A stretch of DNA of 64,000 nucleotides from Callorhinus ursinus (Eukaryota > Chordata > Mammalia > Carnivora > Otariidae), in the NCBI RefSeq assembly GCF_003265705.1, contig NW_020313044.1:6631454-6695453 (forward strand), read 5' to 3'. Position 1 is the stretch's first letter, and every line of letters begins with the position of its first letter. The notes under the pieces are model-generated. The model saw only the letters and a program-made list of their open reading frames with translations. It searched no databases and was not told where the DNA came from. Position numbers and translations under genes: made by a program. This document shows positions 56,829-64,000 of this stretch, in pieces.

Positions 56829-57059
56829 ACATAGTTATTCTTAACGCCTGCTGGAGGCAAAGAAAAATTCTGTCCCCTCTGATTTCATTTAGGCAGATAA
56901 TTCCTTTACCCTGAAACAGTTGATGGCTTTTCACTGCTTACAGAATAAAGTCCTATTCCTTTCTTTGATATTCAAAGATTTCTAATCAGACTCCAGCCCA
57001 CTTTTCTGGCCATGTCCACAGCCACACACCAGCCTTATAAGTCTACTTGCTCTTGCTCA

Positions 57060-57395
57060 GTCATTACCTCCGTGCCTTTGGTGGTGTGACTTTCTCTGTC
57101 TAAAGCACCTTTCCTCTCATCTCCATCTCTTTCAATTCTGTCCGTCTTTGAAATCCTAGATCAAGTGTGATCTCCTCTATATAAACCTGCTCAGTCTCTC
57201 AAATTGGGATGAATCTCTTCTCCTTGAGTTACCATCATGGTCTTTATAACTCTTAGAGCCTGGCCTTGCTCACAGCTGCATTATTGTGGTTAAAAGTGTT
57301 TACTTTGGCATCTTTCACTCAACTCCTTGGGGACTGGGACAGCATCTTGTCTCCTGTAGATCTACTGCCCAGTATCCATTCAGTGCTTTTACAAT
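57060..57395 (+). repeat. L2 relic, sense
   Basis: 'tgaaatcctagatcaagtgt', 'gatctcctctatataaacct' and 'ctccttggggactgggacag' are L2 3'-half words in order. Confidence 0.75.
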
Positions 57396-57399
57396 AATA

Positions 57400-57600
57400 A
57401 TTATCATTTATTGAGCATTTACTGTATACCATGCTGTGTGCTAAGAGCGCCACAAACATTATTTAATTGGCAATCTTTATTAAATGAAGCCACTAAACTT
57501 AGAGAGATTGAGTAACTTCTCCAAAATTAAACTGTTTGCAATTGGTAGAGGCAGAATTCGAACCCATTTCTCTGACTTCTCTACAAACTAGTCTATAATG
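57400..57600 (-). repeat. MIR relic, antisense
   Basis: 'tcatttattgagcatttact', 'ttagagagattgagtaactt' and 'gtagaggcagaattcgaacc' follow the reversed MIR. Confidence 0.85.
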
Positions 57601-57671
57601 CTGCCTTTCAGTCCTCAATATTTGCATGCTAAATTGATGTGGTTGAAATAGGCTTTCCATTTTATTTTATT

Positions 57672-57773
57672 ATTATTATTTTTTTTAAGTAATCTCCGCC
57701 TCAACTTGGGGCTCGAACTCACAGCCTCGAGATCAAGAGTCATATGCTCAACCAACTGAGCCAACAAGGTACC
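57672..57773 (-). mobile_element. Short tRNA-derived carnivore SINE, antisense
   Basis: 'taagtaatctccgcctcaac', 'ggggctcgaactcacagcct' and 'atgctcaaccaactgagcca'. Short type, no AG-rich block. Confidence 0.85.
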
Positions 57774-58690
57774 TCAGGCTTTACAGTTTAAAAATGTATT
57801 TATGTTAAGGTGATTTCATAGAATGGCCCCAGTCACTATTTCTGTTGCTGCACTGCCACTTTTGCTACCAACTTCCTTTTCTAATTCCCAGCCAAGAAGA
57901 AGGTTGCCTGAGAGAAGTTTGGGGAGATTAAGAGCCCCAGCGTGTCATTAAGGATCGAGGTGCATTGCTGGTCTTGGCTCAGCTGTGCGGTAGCTGAACA
58001 AAGGTGATGTGTTAGATGCATTCGCCATGCTAAGGAAAGAACAACTGAATGTTAACCAGCACATTAATCATGTTGACAGATGGTCTGCCTGGCTTGGGCT
58101 CTTAAACAGACTCTTCCTGTCTCACTGCTGTATACCTACTAGTCTGAAGGGAGTGATACGAGACACAGGTTTAGATGGGGAGCCAGGCAGCCTTATTAAT
58201 AGCTAGAGGAATAGATTAGGCTCTCCAGAAATGTAACCGCCTTTATTCTGATCACTTAAGACACTGACCCTTTTCTTTCTATCATAGCAGTCCCCCCACC
58301 AACACACACACACCAGCACATTTAAGATATATGGTCACATTCGAGTCCCACATCAAAAATCGTTCCCAATTGCAGCTTCACACATAGCCCTGAAAATGGC
58401 TACCGCCAACCAGTCAGGTAAGCATATATTCTGAGGAAATTTTCTGTCCCTTGGCTTTATTTCTGTTGGCTCAGTGGGCAGATTCTAATTTGAACCAGGC
58501 AAAATTTAGCCTGCCTGAGGCTGGTGGGCAGGTGTATTTTTGTGACTGGGCTGCTTGAATTAATTGCTAGGGCAGCCAGATATTCCAGGCTGATGTCACC
58601 TCAACATCAAGTTCCATTTGGTGGGGGCTTGGCGTCTTGGTGAATCCCATCTTGCCCTGGTATGACTCATAATGCCCTCACCTATCATTT
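57774..58690. other. Unique stretch
   Basis: A small (CA)n run lies at 58,300-58,312. Repeat-free at 57,830-58,690, with a few GC-moderate segments; no gene signal. The 65-codon frame 58,009-58,206 has no domain. Confidence 0.45.
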
Positions 58691-58694
58691 GTGA

Positions 58695-58778
58695 AGATAT
58701 ATATATATGTATATATGATCTGTCCATTTGCCTATCTGTCTAATTATCATTCTATATATCATTCCCTATCTATCTATC

Positions 58779-58825
<47 letters not shown>
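58695..58825 (+). repeat. TA-rich run and (CTAT)n tetranucleotide array
   Basis: 'atatatatatgtatatatg' near 58,698, then TATC-like words, then a (CTAT)n array from about 58,766 to 58,825 with one interruption (atcatc). A likely length-variable microsatellite. Confidence 0.95.
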
Positions 58826-59034
58826 ATGCTGAGGCCTACTCAACTTAATGGATAAACTTGGTTAGGCACAAAGAAAGATAAATTTGCCTCCATTCTCTAA
58901 TTCTGTGGTGGGGAAGGGTGGAAGAAAGAAACCTGCTAAAGAAAGAAAAGTAGTTAGAGCCAAAGAGGACAAAGTGTAATAGCCTCCCCCACTGGCCTCT
59001 TTTGTTTTTTAATAAGGAAGAGAATTAACTTGTA

Positions 59035-59235
59035 TTGAGCCCTACACTGCATTGGCAGTTTTCACATGGGTCTCACTAAATCCTCACACTAGGTCTTTGA
59101 GATGGATTTCATTGCACTTTTTTCAGAGACCGAGAGCCAGAGTGAGTAACATGGCCAAAGTCACACAGATTGCAAGTGCTGGGGATTTAATGTGGGCTTA
59201 TCTGATCCTGATGCTCAACTCTGTCTGCTATGATG
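59035..59235 (-). repeat. MIR relic, antisense
   Basis: 'tctcactaaatcctcacact', 'catggccaaagtcacacaga' and 'gcaagtgctggggatttaat' match the reversed MIR. The plus frame at 59,052 is its shadow. Confidence 0.85.
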
Positions 59236-60695
59236 GACTGTTAAATTTCTGAACACATTTCACACTGCCTGTTCTCTGAAACAAACCAATTAGTAGTGAG
59301 AGGAGGTAAGATGTTAGAAGGAATCAATACATTCTCTTTTACTGCACTGTATAATGGACAGTTCTATGCCAAACTGCCCAGAACACTTTATGCACTCTTA
59401 GAATACCTAAATTGGAAACTCTTGATCAATACATCCTACAACTCCAGGAGGGAGAATACCCACCCAGAGTAACATCCTCTTGACTGAACACCTAGGGCAT
59501 TCATATCTCCCCTGAGGTTTTTTTCAGGAAGAAAAGATAATAGTGGTTCAAAGTCAAGCTGATTTCTTGTAAAACCTAGGAGGTGTGATGTGGGTTGACA
59601 CATTCTTGGAGTATTTTGAATGAAGTCATCATTGGTAACATTTGAGTCTTCCAAACCTTGTTAGTTTGGGAAATGAGCCAGGTCAACTTGTAATCCTGAT
59701 GACAGAGTCATGAGACCAGACAAACTTCTGTTGCTGTTTTGGGCCAAAATATTAGTACTCGATCCGCTGGAGGTGTGGATACAGATGGCAGGAGAGACCT
59801 CAGAGGCATATCCTGGAGGCTACACATCTGCTAAGCTAATCCATAAAGCCATGGCTTCTTAAATAACTCACATGCTGGCCCTAAATTTGAGACACTCCCA
59901 AGGAAATTCTAAGAGAAATGGATGATTTTGGGGTGTGGTTAGTGGGATATGGAGACACACTGATTTGGGAGAACTTACTGAGTAACATGGAAGCAGAAGA
60001 AAGGTGGGAGGAGAGGGAGGACAGGAAGATTTGTATACAGTGCAATTTAATTTATTTTTAGTTCTGCATGGTGTCATTGTGTATATTTAAGAAATAATTT
60101 GTGAAATCTTTTTTGGTCTTTTATGAAATTGTTTCTTCCTTTCCAAATGTGCTTTTTCCTAAGCCAGCAGAAACATAAGTTTTGTTTTTTGAAAAAATAC
60201 TTAAAAGTCTAATGATTAAAATTGGGTATTAAAGTCTGATTCATATGACTGACCTCTCCAATACAGAGGAGTTCCATAAGCTTAGAGCTGAACTTCTTGA
60301 GTTGGCTGTATTTTTTTGCTTCCCACTTTATGTGGCTGAATTGGTTGGTTGGAAATTGAAAATTACCAGAACCCAAATGCCCTTGAAAGATCTTAGGGTT
60401 TCTTTCTCTCACCCTTGCTCCTGCAACCACCTAATGCTCAGTCCCATTGGGCAGCTCTGGGGAGTGGAAAAGAACATTCCCCACAGTGCCAAGGTGCACT
60501 CTACCTCACAAGACCACAGTGGTGGCCTTGTGGTCTTTTTAAATAGTGCTATAGGTATATTGTAACGCCCATTGCAGGTTGACTTTTCCTGCTCCAAGTC
60601 AATCACGGTAATTCTATCTCCCTTTCCATTGATTGGTGTAGATGTGGGCAACCCAGGTCAGTTGGTCTTCTGAGATTGCCGGAGGCTCTTGAGAT
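59236..60695. other. Unique stretch
   Basis: No repeat recognised. The plus frame 60,245-60,565 (106 codons) and the minus frames over it have no domain; the predicted peptide has one hydrophobic patch (LLELAVFFCFPLYVAELV). Confidence 0.4.
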
Positions 60696-60699
60696 GCCA

Positions 60700-60828
60700 A
60701 TCTCTGTGAGACTCCACTTCCCCATCTGTAAAGTGGTGACAATATTAGTATCTAACTCATGGATTGTTATAAAGATTACATGAGTTATTGTTTAGTAAGT
60801 ATCTAGCACATAGTAAACCCATTCAGTG
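60700..60828 (+). repeat. MIR relic, sense, 3' part
   Basis: 'cttccccatctgtaaagtgg', 'taaagattacatgagttatt' and 'gtatctagcacatagtaaac' are the MIR core and tail. Confidence 0.85.
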
Positions 60829-60880
60829 ACAGGACTATGATTGTCCTTTAAAATTTCTCTACCTTTGATCCAGACATTCT

Positions 60881-61079
60881 TTTTTTTTTTTTTAAAGATT
60901 TTATTTATTTATCTGACAGAGAGAGACAGCGAGAGCAGGAACACAAGTAGGGGGAGTGGGAGAGGGAGAAGCAGGCTTCCCGCTGAGCAGGGAGTCCGAT
61001 GTGGGACTCGATCCCAGGACCCTGGGATCATGACCTGAGCCGAAGGCAGACGCTTAACGACTGAGCCACCCAGGCACCC
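60881..61079 (-). mobile_element. Can-SINE, antisense
   Basis: 'taaagattttatttatttat' to 'gagccacccaggcaccc', near the young consensus. Duplication agacattct at 60,872-60,880 and 61,086-61,094. Confidence 0.94.
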
Positions 61080-61094
61080 TGACTTAGACATTCT

Positions 61095-63440
61095 ACTTCT
61101 AGGAAGTATGCTAAAAACATAGAGATGCATGTGAAAATATATAGATGTAGTTATAGATAGATGTTTGTCATAGTATTATTTATGATTGGGAACCGAAGTA
61201 TCCAAGAGTCATCCAAGAATAATTAACAATGAAGTCTTCACTCCAAGAAATGCTCTGAAGCCATTAAAAATTACATAGAAGAACTTCAGTTAGTGAAAGG
61301 GAAAGCAGTTTATGACATGTTATTTAACAAAGAGCAGATTGTTTTCCAAAGATAGATAAAAATAGATACAACTATCAATAGAAATGTAAGTAAACGTATA
61401 TGAAGACAAGCAGGATATCCACCAAAAGTAGCAGAAAGATGTTTTTAAAAATTATAGGCCTTGAAAAACTATATGAGTAGTCCCTATTTAACAGTATTAT
61501 TTTAAGACAGAAAAATACAGATATTAAAAAAATAAAATCACTTCTGATCTTACAAAATGTTAAAATCTGGGAGAAATGACCTTCAAATCTTAAAAGATGA
61601 TTTCTGTATTCATGTTTCTATTAATAAGCATTTTCAAATCTTTCCTCTATGAAAATGCATTGCCATTTTACCTTTTAAACCTTCTAAACATATATATGGT
61701 TAAAATCATTTGCCATAGATTTCTGCTGACACTCTCTGATTCAACTCCATTCTGCAAATATTTATAAAAAGCCTACTAGATACCAGGCCCTTTGTTAGAT
61801 GGCTCACAAAAACATATGCTGTCTGCTCTCTTACAATTAAGATTGTATCAAATCATCCCAAAGCACAGAAAAAGGAAGTGCATGTGACTTGGTTATCTCT
61901 GTCAATCAAGGTGGGAACTGGGGTTTCTGCTTCCACGTGTCTCTCTGCCATGTGCACAGTGGCTGAGCTAAAGAAAGGCTCCTGGACAGTTGCCCAGCCC
62001 CATCAGTAATGTCCATCATCCTCCATCCTTAGCACTAGTCACCCTGATTGAACATACACAATTGAGGCAAAAATAAAAGTGACTTCCAGTGCAGCTTCCT
62101 GGTAACCTCCCCTCCAATCAGGTTGCTGTCTTGTGTCCTTCCATATTGAAATTCTGGAGCTGCCTCTACCTGTGGAAGGGAGCCAAATCTATTTTAGGCA
62201 CTTAGTTCACTTTGTTCACTGCATTGGTATGTCCTCAAAATGGAATACGATTTGCAGTCTGGTTTTTTAGGATGAGCACACAGAAAACAAGAAGAGGGAA
62301 ATCTTGGTTTGATTTGTTCTCCTTGAAATGAGGTGTCTTTCACAAAGGGAGAGTGTAAAATAGTGCTAGAGGAACCTCTCTTGGAAGGGGTATAGAGGGT
62401 TCCTATTTATCTCCTTCCCTAGCCCTTCTCTCAGGATCTAGAACTGCTGTAGAAACACAGTGACAGCACAGATTCCCCTTCTGTGAGAGGAAGTGACAAA
62501 CTGAGGGAAACTTGTTTTGACTCTTAGGAAGAGCTGTCACATTTATGTCTCCTAAGCAGTCTGTAAGGGTCGTTTTTAATAACTCTACTTCCACCAATTG
62601 CCTTAGGTCAAAAAGTGTAGGTGGGAAAGGTAAACGTGATGATAGCAGAAGGTTGGACTGACAAGAAAGAATGGCAGAAGAAAAGGTATACAATGTATGG
62701 TGATGTGGTTCCAGGCCACATTCAGGGTATTTTTAGGATACTGAGAAAAGCTGATGGAATGTGGTTTTTGAATTGGTGGTGGAAGAGAGTGCGCATGGTT
62801 GGGGTATTGGTTTATGTGGCTGTGATGAGATGAGAGATCAGTAGAGAACAAAAAGCAGAAATACCAAATATACTAAAACCAAAAAAGCACATTAGTATTG
62901 ATGGGTCAGATTCCTATAGTGTCTATCTGCTGCTAGACGTAACCATTCATAAAATCTCAACTTCTGCCAACAAAACTTTTCTGTCAAACACAGCCTGTTT
63001 ATAGCGTCTTAAGCTCTAGGTGAACATCTTTACCTTGATGGCTTTGGGGCCCCTGGTACATGAAAGAGCCTTGGACTGTCACGTGATCACACATGAAAAT
63101 ACCCAACCCATCCCTGAGTTTTGTTATCAGAGGGTAGATAAAAATTTAGAAAGTGCACCCACTGTTTGTTTTCAAATTATGTTGACAGGAGCAACTGCTT
63201 CAGATTTATGAATGCTTTTACTTTAATTTGATGGTACCCAACCAAGATTTAGGTAGATCTTATAAACAGTACTACGTTTCCCTGCTTGGAAATCAGGGAG
63301 TGATGACTGCCTTCTTTATGGTTACAACATCCTTGTCGTGGCAAGCTGAAAATTTATGTGATAAAATTGATCCATGTGGGTAGTCAGTCTGGAATATTCA
63401 GAGCCTCCAGAACTATTTTTGTCTCTCAGTAGTAGTGGTA
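61095..63440. other. Long unique stretch
   Basis: Around 61,740-61,840 'caaatatttataaaaagcct' and 'ataccaggccctttgttaga' look like a fragment of an old repeat. The rest is unassigned. The minus frame 62,403-62,693 (96 codons) has no domain. Confidence 0.4.
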
Positions 63441-63444
63441 GTGG

Positions 63445-63700
63445 TTGTGGTGGTGGTAGTAAACATTTACTGAGCCCACGGTATGCCAGATACTGTCAGA
63501 TATTTTCATACTGAAAGGGCTCTGGAATTAGTGTTTGGCACGTACTATCTCATTTTGTTGTCACTGTAACCCATTGAGGTAGATGCTATTATTATTTCTG
63601 CATTTTACAGACCAAAAACTGAGATTTAAAGGGATCTGTTACTTTGTTTTAAGATCATCCAGGATAAATAGCTGATTTTGACTTAGCCTAATATCCGGCA
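63445..63700 (-). repeat. MIR relic, antisense
   Basis: 'aacatttactgagcccacgg', 'cattgaggtagatgctatta' and 'tgcattttacagaccaaaaa' follow the reversed MIR. A short (GGT)n-like run precedes it at 63,430. Confidence 0.8.
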
Positions 63701-63892
63701 CTATGTAGTTAAACACCCATTTATAATAATCACACAAGAGACTGGAATTGTCTGAATTATTTCCCTCTTTCTTTTAATTCACTGGGAACAAAAGAAATTT
63801 GGCAATTAGCAGGTTTATTAACCAGTGCAGGTGATTAATATAAATATTATAGTCAGACCCCAGAGTATTTGGATGGTATTGGAAGTACTGTG

Positions 63893-63988
63893 TTCTTCTT
63901 TTCTTTTCTTTTTTCTTTTCTCCTTCCCTCCCTCCCTTCCCTCCTCCCTCCCTTCCTCCTTCCTCCCTTCCTTCCCTTCTTTCTTTTT
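63893..63988 (+). repeat. Pure pyrimidine tract, 96 nt
   Basis: Only C and T from 63,893 to 63,988, grading from CTTTT-like units to CCCTT-like units. It is followed by 'gactgagagaca', which could be the start of a further SINE beyond the window. Confidence 0.95.
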
Positions 63989-64000
63989 GACTGAGAGACA

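Overview
This window is mammalian nuclear DNA, and I find no host protein-coding gene in it. The organism is a carnivore of the dog/bear/seal/weasel group (Caniformia). The basis is repeated copies of the tRNA-derived carnivore SINE (Can-SINE; sense copies start gcgcctgggtggctcag and end in a CT-rich stretch, AATAAA-like repeats and poly-A), plus young L1 elements with a carnivore-type 3' end. I cannot name the species. All open frames are short (200 codons or fewer); the longest belong to L1 ORF2 or to a retroviral LTR, and the rest look like chance.

Layout. 1-10,690: mostly unique AT-rich DNA with MIR relics, an MLT1-type LTR (430-945) and an ancient unassigned repeat (1340-2235). 10,690-13,060: a second copy of that repeat split by a short L1, a 67-bp direct duplication (11,514/12,115) flanking an L2 relic, and two Can-SINEs nested head to head (12,615-13,044). 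14,930-15,033: a TG/CA alternating tract. 16,542-23,230: a degraded class I endogenous retrovirus on the minus strand. Its left LTR is split by an L1 with a 5' inversion. It keeps a polypurine tract, an envelope transmembrane remnant, an integrase tail, a primer-binding-site-like sequence and a CpG-rich right LTR with a 39-40 bp tandem array. 23,231-25,210: a repeat-poor block with paired octamer motifs, the best candidate for host regulatory DNA. 25,530-31,230: old antisense L1 sequence spanning endonuclease to 3' end, riddled with SINEs.

31,231-50,450: unique DNA with MIR, MER5-like, L1 and MLT1 relics, a (TCCA)n array containing an assembly gap (33,653-33,758), and an old L1 carrying three SINEs (41,795-43,335). 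50,455-51,355: a young antisense L1 with a 20-bp target duplication and a 100-N gap. 51,376-64,000: unique DNA with several SINEs, an MLT1 LTR split by a SINE, L2/MIR relics, a (CTAT)n array and a 96-nt pure pyrimidine run at the end.

The window therefore reads as intergenic or deep intronic DNA whose structure is a history of retrotransposon insertions. I see no new multi-gene system. Repeat family names come from remembered consensus features, not a database search; many boundaries are good to about 10-30 bases, and those fixed by target-site duplications are better.
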